From contig JAHISQ010000120.1 in the NCBI GenBank assembly GCA_018818125.1, forward strand, positions 68,658 through 132,657: a DNA stretch of 64,000 bases, in the 5' to 3' direction. The position numbers and the translations under genes were made by a program. The stretch's first letter is position 1. Each line of letters starts with the position of its first letter. Source of the DNA: Candidatus Rifleibacteriota bacterium. Lineage in GTDB: Bacteria > Muiribacteriota > Ozemobacteria > Ozemobacterales > Ozemobacteraceae. The notes beneath the pieces are model-generated. The model was not told where the DNA came from and did no database searches. It was given only the letters and a program-made list of their open reading frames with translations. Shown in pieces: positions 44,676-53,342 of this stretch.

Positions 44676-45380
44676 ATGCAATATCTGCTTGAGAGCTTTG
44701 GCAGGGCTGTGTCTTTAATTGCACAGTGTGACGCTGAGCTGGCGACAATTGTCTGGTTTTCGCTCAAGATAAGCTTGATCTCAACGCTGGTGGCGGCCGT
44801 TATCGGTATTCCGGCCGGCTTTGCTATCTATCTGAACAAATTCAGATTCAGACGTGCCCTGATAACTGTTCTCAACAGTCTTCTGGCATTGCCGACCGTA
44901 GTAATTGCTCTTTTTGTTTATGGTTTTATCAGCCGTCGCGGCATGTTTGGTTCGTTTGATCTGCTTTACACACAAAGCGCTATTATCATCGGGCAGACGA
45001 TTCTGGTAGTTCCGATGATCACAATTTTTGTTATTTCGGCGCTGGGACATCTTGATATCAGGTATCGCAAAACTGCGATGACGCTGGGCGCCGATCGTTG
45101 GCAGACTTCGTTGCTTCTCATGCACGAGGCGAAGTTTGGTATCGCCGCGGCGATTGCTGCAGCCTTCGGGCGTGTTATTTCTGAGATAGGTGTCGGCATG
45201 ATGCTGGGCGGTAATATAAAGGGATTTACGCGCACCATGACCACGGCAATGGCTCTCGAATACGATAAGGGTGAATTTGTGCTGGCAGTGGCGCTTGGGT
45301 TGATATTGATGGCCATTACGCTGGGAATCAATATCTTCATCAATTATTTTCAGGGCAATATCAATGAAAGATACAACTGA
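44676..45380 (+). CDS. tupB: Tungstate ABC transporter permease
   Basis: A 234-residue inner-membrane protein starting at ATG 44676 after GGGGTAAG (a TTG eight codons upstream is less likely). About five to six membrane helices. The EAA loop of ABC permeases is present (AMTLGADRWQTSLLLMHEAK, then FGRVISEIGVGMMLGGN). It works with TupA and TupC. The 126-base gap to tupC holds a tandem repeat and is unusual for an operon of this kind. Confidence 0.9.
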   Translation: MQYLLESFGRAVSLIAQCDAELATIVWFSLKISLISTLVAAVIGIPAGFAIYLNKFRFRRALITVLNSLLALPTVVIALFVYGFISRRGMFGSFDLLYTQSAIIIGQTILVVPMITIFVISALGHLDIRYRKTAMTLGADRWQTSLLLMHEAKFGIAAAIAAAFGRVISEIGVGMMLGGNIKGFTRTMTTAMALEYDKGEFVLAVALGLILMAITLGINIFINYFQGNINERYN

Positions 45381-45425
45381 CATGCTTTACATTTGCTTCA
45401 GTGATTCGGCAGGCCGTGAAGTTCG

Positions 45426-45449
45426 CACAAAGACACGAAGACGCAAAGA
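45426..45449. repeat. Three tandem 8-bp units between tupB and tupC
   Basis: CACAAAGA, CACGAAGA and CGCAAAGA follow one another without gap. Runs of the type CGCAAAGA/CGCAGAGA are common dispersed remnants in many environmental genomes. They are non-coding here and interrupt the otherwise compact tup operon. Confidence 0.5.
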
Positions 45450-45506
45450 TTACTGTAATGATTTTATGTTGGCACTGCGGCTTAGTGCGAGAAAAGGTAA
45501 TTAGAA

Positions 45507-46154
45507 TTGTTATACAAGCTGGACAATGTAAAGCGCATACATGGCGGCAAAGCCATTGTCGACATTGCGCAGCTCAATGTCGAACCTGGCAAAATATATG
45601 CGCTTACCGGCCCGAATGGCGCTGGCAAAACCACTTTGCTGCAGATGCTGGCTTTTCTGGATGCGCCAGACGCAGGCACGGTCACATTTATGGGGAATCA
45701 AGTGCTATATTCGGAAAAGCAGTTGCAGCCGTTGCGGCGCCGAGTGATTATGGTTGATCAGCAGCCGATTCTGTTCAGCATGAGCGTTTATCGCAATGTT
45801 GAGTTTCCGCTGAAACTGCGTGGGCTAAGCGAGGCAGCGCGAAAAACAGCTGTTGAAGAAGCGTTAAAAAATGTAGACATGCTTTCCTTTGCAGATGTTA
45901 TGGGTAGTCATCTGTCTGGTGGCGAGATTCAAAGAGTTGCACTGGCACGTGCTCTGGTCTGTCAGCCTGAAGTGCTGCTGCTGGATGAGCCGACATCGAA
46001 TATAGATAAAAATCATCAGCCGATAATCGAAAACATGATACGCAGTGCCAGCAAGAATGACAAGATTTCGGTGGTTTTTTCGACGCACAGCATGCAGCTG
46101 GTTGAGCAGCTGGCAGACCATTGTCTAAGCATGGAAGCCGGAAAAATCAGGTGA
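45507..46154 (+). CDS. tupC: Tungstate ABC transporter ATP-binding protein
   Basis: A 215-residue ABC ATPase. Walker A GPNGAGKTT, Q-loop VDQQPILFSMSVYRNV, signature LSGGEIQRVALARAL, Walker B EVLLLDEPTSNIDK, H-loop STHS. It is short, without the regulatory C-terminal domain of ModC. The start is TTG 45507, with AAAGG about 9 bases before. It would energise TupB. Confidence 0.9.
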   Translation: MLYKLDNVKRIHGGKAIVDIAQLNVEPGKIYALTGPNGAGKTTLLQMLAFLDAPDAGTVTFMGNQVLYSEKQLQPLRRRVIMVDQQPILFSMSVYRNVEFPLKLRGLSEAARKTAVEEALKNVDMLSFADVMGSHLSGGEIQRVALARALVCQPEVLLLDEPTSNIDKNHQPIIENMIRSASKNDKISVVFSTHSMQLVEQLADHCLSMEAGKIR

Positions 46155-46185
46155 TGACCAGGAAATTCCGAGAGTTATCTGATAG

Positions 46186-46665
46186 ATGAAGATTAGTCGA
46201 AAACACCTTGCATGGTTTTTTGCCACGGTAGTTTTGGCCGCATTAATATTCGGCACATGGCTTTATGTGGAAATCTGGGTGCCCAACCGCGCGCTTTCTC
46301 AATATGCCCGGTCGCAAGATGACAGTGAGATCGTTGCGCAGGAAAAGCTTAGAACCTTGTGTCACAAGATTATAAGCCACAGGCTTGGCAATCACCACGA
46401 TGCGTTTATTACGCTTGAAAACGTCGGAAATAGAGACTCTATCCCATATCTTCTGCATGCTCTAAGTTGGCAGGAAATGCCTGATGCTGATGGAACCGTG
46501 GTGTGCACAACAGAGCATTGTGTGAGCTGCCTTCAGAAACTTACAGGTATGGATTTTGGCTTCAGTCATTATGACTGGAACAAATGGTGGCAGGACACAG
46601 GGTCTAAACTTTCATCAGAGGAACTGGCAAAAAGGGCGACAAATAGCGGGAGCGTTGATCAGTAA
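46186..46665 (+). CDS. Membrane-anchored small protein with HEAT-like helices
   Basis: A 159-residue protein, anchored by an N-terminal helix (about 9-30, WFFATVVLAALIFGTWLYVE). The exported part has one HEAT-like pair (GNRDSIPYLLHALSW) and a Cys-x2-Cys near C-V-S-C, followed by YDWNKWWQDTGSKLSS, a tail found in some HEAT-type proteins. No further function recognised. It follows tupC by 31 bases and may be co-transcribed. Confidence 0.5.
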   Translation: MKISRKHLAWFFATVVLAALIFGTWLYVEIWVPNRALSQYARSQDDSEIVAQEKLRTLCHKIISHRLGNHHDAFITLENVGNRDSIPYLLHALSWQEMPDADGTVVCTTEHCVSCLQKLTGMDFGFSHYDWNKWWQDTGSKLSSEELAKRATNSGSVDQ

Positions 46666-46672
46666 ACGGAAA

Positions 46673-48565
46673 TCAGTTGTTACTTTCTTCCAGTAGCGAA
46701 GCGGCTGATCTGCCCTGATTGTCGAGGGTGCTGTTGCTGGCTCCGAGCTGTATGAGATAATTATACACTTTGGTATGTCCCGCTGCTGCAGCGTCATGTA
46801 GCGGTGTTGCGCCTCGGGCATCGAGAGCATGAATGTTTGCCTTGGCTCCGCAGAGCAGTTTAACCGCGTCGAAGTGTCCCATAACAGAGGCATAGTGCAG
46901 CGGAGTTCGCATATAGTCATTGGTGTCGTTAACGTTGACGCCTTTTTCAAGCAGTAGTTTGATAACTTCACATTGGCCGCTTGCGGCTGCAAAATGCAAA
47001 GGACTCTCGCCGAGAGAGATTTCTTTGGCTTTAAGCTGTGTTGCGTCGAGTTCCAGTATTTGTGATAACGCAGTGACATTGCCATCTGAGGCTGCCGAAA
47101 AAATATTCGTGGAACCTTGTGGCATTGAAAAAACTTTTGCTGACTGACCAAACCGGCCAGTCGTTTTGAAGGCGTCAATCCGTTGGTGGTCTGCGCTTAG
47201 TCTGGCATGAACAAAAGCTGATTGCCCGGCGTTGTTTTTCAGGTCAATGTCAGCGTTGAGTTCGAGTAAAGTTGCTATGAGTTCAGGTCGGCAGAAGAAA
47301 ATAGCGCTGCTGCCATCTGGAATTCTCGCATCTATGCGTGCTCCCGCCTGAACCAACAGTTTTAACATGGTAGTGCTGCCGTGTATTGCGGCAATATGCA
47401 GCGGAGTCATGCTGTCAAAATTTCGTTGATTAACATCACTGATTCGCTTGAGCATCGCTTCGAGAATTTTTTCATATTGCGGATTGGCGCGTTGGCAAAC
47501 CATGTGCAGCAGGTTGTTGCCGCTTGAGTCTTTGCGGTTGAGACTGGCTCCGGCGTTTATAAGCATGCCGGCAATCTGCGGGTTGAGGGTCTCTATCGCC
47601 ACATGCAATGGAGTCTGGCCGAGCTGGTTCACCGGATCCACATTGGTCGATCGCTCCAACAACAGCTGCAGAATTTCACGATTGTTGCGTTGCGCAGCGA
47701 GATGCAGCGGTGAATTGCCTCTGGTATCTGTTTGCAATGGGTCAGCACCAGCTTTGAGCAGAATTACGGCAGCTGCATTGTTATCGATGTTGATAGCCAG
47801 TAGCAGCGGAGTCAGACCTGTCGTATCGATTTCGCTCAGAAGTCTTTTTTGGTTGAGCAGAGCTGATAGCGTTTTGAGCTCGTTTGCAGCAATTGCATTA
47901 TGCAGACGATTCCCGGTGGGTAATGCTGCTGGTATGTGGTTTTTGATCCTTACCAGTTCAAGCGTGTGGTTGACAAGCACTGGATACCAGGCCTGCTGAA
48001 AGTTTTTATTGGTCTGCATCTGTTTGAGCCAGGCTTCGGCCTCAGTAAATAGTTGCAGTTGTCTGAGAATATCAGCTGTTTTGAGGCTGACATCGAAGAG
48101 TTGGTCTTTATCGGCGTCAGGTGATTCAAGATACTCTTTAAATAATCTGAGGCTTTTTTCACGGCACTCATTTGCCAACTGCTGATTGCCGCTGTTAGCC
48201 CAGGCTGCCTGCAGGTATGCCAGACCAATTTGCCGACTGTCACGTTCGAGTTGTTCGAGCAGTTTGGCAAAACGCAGTCGTGTGTCAATCTGGCGGTCGT
48301 TTTGTTGCTCACGCGCCCAGATAAAGTCTTCGAGCTTGCGCAGATCTGTACTGCTCAGCGTAATATTATCAAAAACGCCACCGCACAGAGGGCATTCCGG
48401 TAATGGCAAAAATCTGGTATTGAGTGGCTGGCCGTCAATAGCCAGCATACTGGTTTCGGTTGCTGCCACAATGGTCGGGAAATCAATTTTACACACCGGG
48501 CAGCTCGTCTGAGCGGCAAAATCAGCTGCTGCCAGACACTGTGAGACTACAACAAAAAACATCAT
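46673..48565 (-). CDS. Exported ankyrin-repeat protein with an N-terminal zinc-ribbon-like domain
   Basis: About 630 residues. The open frame reaches ATG 48676, but the first 30 codons are encoded by a palindromic repeat, so ATG 48565 (no good ribosome site) is chosen tentatively. A hydrophobic signal (FLLLMMFFVVVSQCLAAA) is followed by CPVC and CPLC pairs 45 residues apart, as in DUF2225-like domains. A helical TPR-like part leads into about ten ankyrin repeats from residue 220 to the end (TPLHIAAIHGSTTMLKLLVQ, TPLHYASVMGHFDAVKLLCG). Ankyrin arrays bind proteins; an exported one suggests a periplasmic scaffold. The start is unresolved. Confidence 0.7.
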   Translation of the reverse strand: MMFFVVVSQCLAAADFAAQTSCPVCKIDFPTIVAATETSMLAIDGQPLNTRFLPLPECPLCGGVFDNITLSSTDLRKLEDFIWAREQQNDRQIDTRLRFAKLLEQLERDSRQIGLAYLQAAWANSGNQQLANECREKSLRLFKEYLESPDADKDQLFDVSLKTADILRQLQLFTEAEAWLKQMQTNKNFQQAWYPVLVNHTLELVRIKNHIPAALPTGNRLHNAIAANELKTLSALLNQKRLLSEIDTTGLTPLLLAINIDNNAAAVILLKAGADPLQTDTRGNSPLHLAAQRNNREILQLLLERSTNVDPVNQLGQTPLHVAIETLNPQIAGMLINAGASLNRKDSSGNNLLHMVCQRANPQYEKILEAMLKRISDVNQRNFDSMTPLHIAAIHGSTTMLKLLVQAGARIDARIPDGSSAIFFCRPELIATLLELNADIDLKNNAGQSAFVHARLSADHQRIDAFKTTGRFGQSAKVFSMPQGSTNIFSAASDGNVTALSQILELDATQLKAKEISLGESPLHFAAASGQCEVIKLLLEKGVNVNDTNDYMRTPLHYASVMGHFDAVKLLCGAKANIHALDARGATPLHDAAAAGHTKVYNYLIQLGASNSTLDNQGRSAASLLEESNN

Positions 48566-48593
48566 CAGTAGCAGAAAACTGTAAAATCTGGTT

Positions 48594-48676
48594 ATGTCAT
48601 TTTGGAGAGTCTGGTAGCGTAGTGGCAATCTCTCCTGGTTCAGAGATTGCTTCGGTCTGCGCTCTCGAAATGACAT
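48594..48676. repeat. Nested palindromic repeat
   Basis: Outer arms ATGTCATTTTGGAGAG (48594-48609) and CTCTCGAAATGACAT (48662-48676) are almost fully complementary. Inner arms GCAATCTCT (48625-48633) and AGAGATTGC (48642-48650) pair perfectly around an 8-nt loop. Elements beginning TGTCATTT and containing GAGAG/CTCTC are a known sort of dispersed intergenic repeat in many bacteria. It lies at the 5' end of the ankyrin gene. Confidence 0.75.
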
Positions 48677-48809
48677 GCCGTTTTTACAGAAAATTATGGA
48701 GACTGATTTTACGCACCCTGTTATGCAGCACAGGAGCCTGTCAGATTCTGATTGAGTTGTAATGTGTGTCTGAACGGTCGTTGAAATTTGCGACTCTACT
48801 TGTTTATTG

Positions 48810-50567
48810 CTAGTCGAGCAGTTTGAGATCGGTTTCAGCGAGTTCTTCGTAAACTTTTACCTGCTCATCAAACTGTTGAGAAGTAACGTGCCCACAGGTT
48901 GTTGCTGCCTTTTCGAGCCGAGCGGGCAGGTAAAGCTCAGAGAATTTGAAGCCGAGTTTTTTCTTCTGGCGAATTTTCATCGCATGTATGGCATGAGCAG
49001 CCTCTTGCAGACGTTGTTCATCAAAACCATCGTAGCCAAGCAATTGCAGGCCTTCGCAGATAATCTGCGGAGTGTAAATATTTCTGGCAAACAGGCATAT
49101 TACCAGGGAATTCAGCATCACACGCAATACAGCTTCGTCGAACATCGATTTTGTCCATTCGTTGTCGGTTTTTTTGCTGTTGATCTTTTTCTGGTCGATT
49201 GAGTAGCCGGCGCTGTCGAGGTGAGAATGCCTGACTCCGGTTGCATAGCCAAGATATGAATGCAGGCCGGTCATGTAGCCGGGCGCCTCGTTTTTGCCAA
49301 AAGCTATGGCAAAATTTTTGCCACCATACTTTTCAGCACAGAAGACTGCACCTTTTTCGAGATCGCAGTAAAATTCGTTGTGGCTTGTGCTGATGCGTTT
49401 GAGCATTTTCATGAAGGTTTCGGCATCTCCGAAATTGATGACCAGGCCATCAGAATGCTCGGTGGTAAGCATTCCGTTATGATAAGCTTCGCAGGCCCAG
49501 GCAATGGTTCCGCCCATGCTAATGGCGTCCCATCCCTGTTTTTCGACGTAATAGAGCAGTTTGAGTACCTCTTCACTATCGCCGATCGACAAATTTGAGC
49601 CCCAGGCGAAAATCAACTCATGATCATAGGAAACCTTGATGGTTTTATACATGTGCTGATCCGGGTCGAAGCATTCGCGTAAAGTTGCCATGTGAATACA
49701 GCCGCACGGGCAATGCGCACAGGCGGTCTGCTGAGCGAGATGTCTTTCGGCAAAGGTTTCGCCACTTATTCCCGCGGCATTTTCAAAAAAGCCCTGTGAG
49801 AAGTTACGGGTCGGCAAGCCATTGAGTTTGCTTAAGGGAACAACGTTAACCGGGGTGCCGAGGTCGTGGTATTTTTTCATCAGATCTGATCCGACTACGG
49901 ACTGATAAAGCTTGCTGTAATAATCATTGAAGGCCTTGGGATCATCGATTTTCCAGTATTTGCCGCCGGAAATCACGATTGCTTTGACATTTTTGCTACC
50001 CAGAACCCCACCAATGCCAAGTCTGCCAAAGTGTCGCGATGAATCGACAGTTGCACAGGCAATTGGTGACAATCTTTCGCCAGCTGGTCCGATTCGAACA
50101 ATAGAGCGCTTGTAATCAGACTTGTAATGATCGCGCAATATGCGTTCTGCGGCCAGAGCAGACATGCCGCGCAGCGAAGAGGCAGAGTTCAGCTTGAAGT
50201 CGTCATCATCTATTTCGATGGTGCAGGGAAACTGTGCTTTGCCACGGATTCTGATGGCATGAAAGCCGGCGCTATACATGGCCATGGCGAGGCGGCCGCC
50301 AGCGTGTGATTCGCCGAGATTGCCAGTAAGCGGCGACTTATACATTACCACCGTTTTGGTGGCAACCGGAAACACTGAACTGAAAGGCCCGGTAACAAGT
50401 ATAATCGGTGCGTCTGGTGCAAATGCGTCAATTGTCGGATCGATTTCGTCAAATAGAGCCGTGGCGACACCGCTTCCGCCGATGTAGCGCTCAAACAGGT
50501 GGGTTACCTCAACCTTTGTGCTGGTAGCAGTAGTCAGATCGATATCGAGCATGTAAAAGTTTTTCAT
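48810..50567 (-). CDS. Aldehyde:ferredoxin oxidoreductase (tungsten-pterin type)
   Basis: A 585-residue cytosolic enzyme oxidising aldehydes to acids, or the reverse, with ferredoxin. ATG 50567 overlaps the ferredoxin stop (ATGA) and follows AAAGG. The N-terminal domain (YIGGSGVATALFDEI, TGPFSSVFPVATKTVVM, PLTGNLGESHAGG) is the AOR pterin-binding fold. CAHCPCGC near 295 gives Cys-x2-Cys-x3-Cys for the 4Fe-4S cluster, and the fourth Cys is probably that of LVICLFARN near 505. The tungstate transporter 3.5 kb away fits tungsten use. Physiological aldehyde unknown. Confidence 0.9.
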   Translation of the reverse strand: MKNFYMLDIDLTTATSTKVEVTHLFERYIGGSGVATALFDEIDPTIDAFAPDAPIILVTGPFSSVFPVATKTVVMYKSPLTGNLGESHAGGRLAMAMYSAGFHAIRIRGKAQFPCTIEIDDDDFKLNSASSLRGMSALAAERILRDHYKSDYKRSIVRIGPAGERLSPIACATVDSSRHFGRLGIGGVLGSKNVKAIVISGGKYWKIDDPKAFNDYYSKLYQSVVGSDLMKKYHDLGTPVNVVPLSKLNGLPTRNFSQGFFENAAGISGETFAERHLAQQTACAHCPCGCIHMATLRECFDPDQHMYKTIKVSYDHELIFAWGSNLSIGDSEEVLKLLYYVEKQGWDAISMGGTIAWACEAYHNGMLTTEHSDGLVINFGDAETFMKMLKRISTSHNEFYCDLEKGAVFCAEKYGGKNFAIAFGKNEAPGYMTGLHSYLGYATGVRHSHLDSAGYSIDQKKINSKKTDNEWTKSMFDEAVLRVMLNSLVICLFARNIYTPQIICEGLQLLGYDGFDEQRLQEAAHAIHAMKIRQKKKLGFKFSELYLPARLEKAATTCGHVTSQQFDEQVKVYEELAETDLKLLD

Positions 50568-50992
50568 GGTTCTACCTTTCTGGTACGGTCGATATCGACC
50601 ATCGCGATAACCTGGTTTGGGCAGAATTGTGTGCAAATACCGCACTGGTGGCAGACAATCGGCATTTTAGTTTCATAGTCCCATTGCATAGCATTGGCGA
50701 TGCAGGCCTCAACGCATTTATGGCAGTTTACACATTTGTCTGGCTCGAATTTGACACCGCCATCAGGCCTGGGTGTCAGCGCTCCCACCGGACAGGCTCG
50801 CGCGCAGTCCGGGTCAAGGCAGCCATAGCAGGGTCTTATTGAGAAGGCGCCTTCGGCACCTGCGTAGTTTTTAATGCGCAATGCAGCTTTTTCGACGGTA
50901 GAAACCTTAAACCAGGTTCTGCTGCAGGCATACATACAGCTGTAGCAGCCAATACAATGTTCTCGTGCAATAACTCGCAGTAGTTTGCTCAT
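50564..50992 (-). CDS. Four-cluster ferredoxin partner of the aldehyde oxidoreductase
   Basis: A 142-residue protein with sixteen cysteines in four groups: CIGCYSCMYAC, CYGCLDPDCARAC, CVNCHKCVEAC and CHQCGICTQFC. This is the pattern of HycB/DmsB-type iron-sulfur subunits that carry four 4Fe-4S clusters. It would move electrons between the oxidoreductase and a further carrier. It overlaps the oxidoreductase gene by 4 bases and starts 17 bases after the YkgJ-type gene, so the three are one operon. Confidence 0.88.
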   Translation of the reverse strand: MSKLLRVIAREHCIGCYSCMYACSRTWFKVSTVEKAALRIKNYAGAEGAFSIRPCYGCLDPDCARACPVGALTPRPDGGVKFEPDKCVNCHKCVEACIANAMQWDYETKMPIVCHQCGICTQFCPNQVIAMVDIDRTRKVEP

Positions 50993-51009
50993 GCTCTATC
51001 TCCTGTTTA

Positions 51010-51714
51010 TCATTCTCTGGTCGCCTGGGTGTCATATTTCTGCCAGAGCTGGGTAAGTGGCGAAGACATTGGAACTAGAATTTCTCGATAAATCTGCAGT
51101 GCGCGTTCCGGCGAAAAGATGTAGCGAAAAAACCAGAACTCAAACGGGAAAAAATGAATTTCTTCTTCGCCCGGAAATGGCTGGTAAGCTTCAGAATTCT
51201 CAAGTATTTTTGTCTGCAGACTGGTCAGGTATTCCTGGGTAATTATAGTTTCTGGCAGATGCAGATCTTTTACTTTGTCGCACTCGCGGATGCCGCTTTC
51301 TTTGAGTAGACCAAAAAAGCGGCAGGCAAATGGCCTTACCGCATGAACCAGGCAGACCCTGGTCTCGTCATCGCGGAAAATGCAACGCAAGCGCTTTTCG
51401 TTACCAACTTCGGCCTGACGCAAGTCAAATCTAAAAGCGGATTGTATTAGTCGCCGTAGTCGTTCTGGTGGCCATATAGCCATGACTTCTCGAATAAGGC
51501 GGTGATATTCGAGAGAAAATATGGAAACTGTGTTACAGCACTTTCCGCAGTCATCGCAGCTGGTACGTGGCAACTGTTCATGCAGCTGGTCAAGCATCTG
51601 CATGCCAAAGTTACCGTGCTCAGCGGACGCCGTCAGTGTTTCCTGCAGGTAGTCGTCAAGATGTCTGGTTGCTGCTGTGGCTATTTTATGCAGCAAGTCA
51701 GTATTTATCTGCAC
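51010..51714 (-). CDS. YkgJ-family cysteine-cluster protein
   Basis: A 234-residue protein of the CxxCxxCC zinc/iron-binding family (UPF0153/YkgJ). The cluster C-D-D-C-G-K-C-C near residue 53, then CIFRDDETRVCLVHAVRPFACRFF with C-x-V/I-H..R-P-x-x-C-R, is typical. The function of the family is unsettled; a metal site, perhaps in cofactor handling, is likely. It heads the ferredoxin-oxidoreductase operon. Confidence 0.82.
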   Translation of the reverse strand: MQINTDLLHKIATAATRHLDDYLQETLTASAEHGNFGMQMLDQLHEQLPRTSCDDCGKCCNTVSIFSLEYHRLIREVMAIWPPERLRRLIQSAFRFDLRQAEVGNEKRLRCIFRDDETRVCLVHAVRPFACRFFGLLKESGIRECDKVKDLHLPETIITQEYLTSLQTKILENSEAYQPFPGEEEIHFFPFEFWFFRYIFSPERALQIYREILVPMSSPLTQLWQKYDTQATRE

Positions 51715-51782
51715 CTGATGGCTCCTATAGATGCTGTGTATCTGCAGAAATGGCGTTATTCAGGCTTGTTTTTATGCTTTTG

Positions 51783-52034
51783 TCAGACTTGATTTTTGGC
51801 GAGGCTGACAGTTAGGTTGCGCCCTTCGATGGGCTGATTGTTCATACCGTCTACAGCAGCCTGAGCACTTGCTTCGTTGGTGAATTCAACGAAGCCGTAG
51901 CCGCGTGAACGGCCTGAATTGCGATCCATGATTACCTTGGCGCTTACTACTTCTCCGAATTTTGCAAATTCTTCTTCGAGTTTGCTGTTATCGACGCTAA
52001 AAGGCAGGTTCCCTACAAAGATCTTTGATGACAT
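51783..52034 (-). CDS. RRM-domain RNA-binding protein
   Basis: An 83-residue protein that is a single RNA recognition motif: RNP2 IFVGNLPF, RNP1 RGYGFVEF, and an ILE-G-x-x-L end (IEGRNLTV). Such small RRM proteins occur in cyanobacteria and other bacteria as cold-induced RNA chaperones. ATG follows GGAGG at a long distance (12 nt). It lies alone upstream of the YkgJ gene on the same strand, 68 bases apart. The long leader (about 150 bases) is A/T-rich. Confidence 0.88.
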   Translation of the reverse strand: MSSKIFVGNLPFSVDNSKLEEEFAKFGEVVSAKVIMDRNSGRSRGYGFVEFTNEASAQAAVDGMNNQPIEGRNLTVSLAKNQV

Positions 52035-52255
52035 TGTTATTCTAATCCTCCAGACTTAACACAACTCTCTATGTCTTAGAACAAAAGAGGTTGATTTCAT
52101 TTTCCCTCAGGATCGAAAAAAATTCAAGCCTTCTTTAAAAAAACAACGAGTGCAAATTTTGAGGGGAATGTGTACATGGAGCTGTACCTTTTGTTTTGTC
52201 GGAATGTGGCGCTTATGGCGGGCGGTTGACTGAGTCCCCGGCAGCTACAGATTTC

Positions 52256-52284
52256 TTGACAGCTTATTCTCTGTATGCTACTAT
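52256..52284 (+). promoter_or_regulatory. Sigma70-type promoter for the NtrC-like gene
   Basis: TTGACA (52256-52261), a 17-base spacer and TACTAT (52279-52284). Leader of about 110 bases to ATG 52403. The remainder of the 370-base gap (52035-52402) holds the leader of the RRM gene on the other strand and no further gene. Confidence 0.65.
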
Positions 52285-52402
52285 TCTTGGATATTGTCTG
52301 AGTAGCCAGATATGTTGTTTGTGCCCATAAATGGTGTGTTGCGCCGATCTGGGGACTGAATTGCTTACTGGTCTCAAACTTACAATGTTCTGTCAGGGTG
52401 TC

Positions 52403-53326
52403 ATGAAAGCAAATATAATCGGTTCCAGCAAAGCAATTACAGATGTTCTAAACCTTGTAAGCAGGGTTGCTGGCAACGATGTAACGGTTCTGATCACTGG
52501 CGAAAGCGGAACTGGCAAAGAGATGGTTGCAGAAACCATTGTTCAGCAGAGTCCGCGCAAGGTAAAGCCGTTTCTGAAGATCAACTGTGCGGCGATACCT
52601 TCGGAGCTCCTTGAAAGTCAAATGTTCGGGCATGAGCGTGGAGCCTTTACCGGTGCGGTAAGTCGCCAGGAGGGCTGTTTTGAACGTGCCGACGCCGGGT
52701 CGCTGTTTCTGGACGAGATTGGTGATATGGCTTCAATGACGCAGACCAAGCTGCTCAGAGTCCTGCAGGAACAGGAATTTGAGCGCATCGGTGGCAACGA
52801 GACCATTCGGGTTGATGTGCGTTTGATTGCGGCGACCAACAAGACGCTTCTTGACGAGATCAAGCGCGGCAAGTTCAGAGAAGACCTGTATTACCGGCTA
52901 AACGTAGTCGAAATACATATTCCGCCGCTGCGTGAGCGTATGGATGACGTAATTGAGCTGGTTGAGCACTTCGTTGAAGATTTCAAGCTGAAGTATAACA
53001 AGCCAGAACTGGCGGTCAGCAAACAGGGAATGCAGACGTTGCTCAACTACAGCTGGCCTGGCAATGTTCGCGAATTGCGTAACGTTATCGAGCGGGCAGT
53101 GGTATTATCAAGATCCGCTCAAATCGGATCGGAAGATTTCCCTGAAAAGATCGGTCAGCCATCGCTTTTGCCTGGAGATAGCGCTGAAGAAGATCATATA
53201 TTTACTCTTCAGGAAATGGAGCGCATGTATGTGCGTAAGGTGCTTGAATATGCGGGTGGAAACAAGCTTAAAGCCGCTCGCCTTCTGAATATTGACCCAA
53301 AGACACTGAGAACAAAATTAGGTTAG
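52403..53326 (+). CDS. Sigma54-dependent transcriptional activator without receiver domain
   Basis: A 307-residue AAA+ enhancer-binding protein. ATG 52403 after AGGG is the right start; the open frame runs 24 codons further. ANIIGSSKAITDVLNLV opens the AAA+ domain directly, so there is no N-terminal receiver, GAF or PAS. Walker A GESGTGKE, the GAFTGA loop (MFGHERGAFTGA), Walker B SLFLDEIGD and R-fingers are in place. A Fis-type HTH ends the protein (RKVLEYAGGNKLKAARLLNI). Activity is probably set by level or a partner protein. Sigma54 itself is not in the window. Confidence 0.85.
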   Translation: MKANIIGSSKAITDVLNLVSRVAGNDVTVLITGESGTGKEMVAETIVQQSPRKVKPFLKINCAAIPSELLESQMFGHERGAFTGAVSRQEGCFERADAGSLFLDEIGDMASMTQTKLLRVLQEQEFERIGGNETIRVDVRLIAATNKTLLDEIKRGKFREDLYYRLNVVEIHIPPLRERMDDVIELVEHFVEDFKLKYNKPELAVSKQGMQTLLNYSWPGNVRELRNVIERAVVLSRSAQIGSEDFPEKIGQPSLLPGDSAEEDHIFTLQEMERMYVRKVLEYAGGNKLKAARLLNIDPKTLRTKLG

Positions 53327-53342
53327 GACGCAGAGAAAAAAT

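Noticed and set aside
53329..53342. GACGCAGAGA string before the ComFB gene as a repeat unit like the one in the tup operon
   Set aside because: A single short unit; too short to support.
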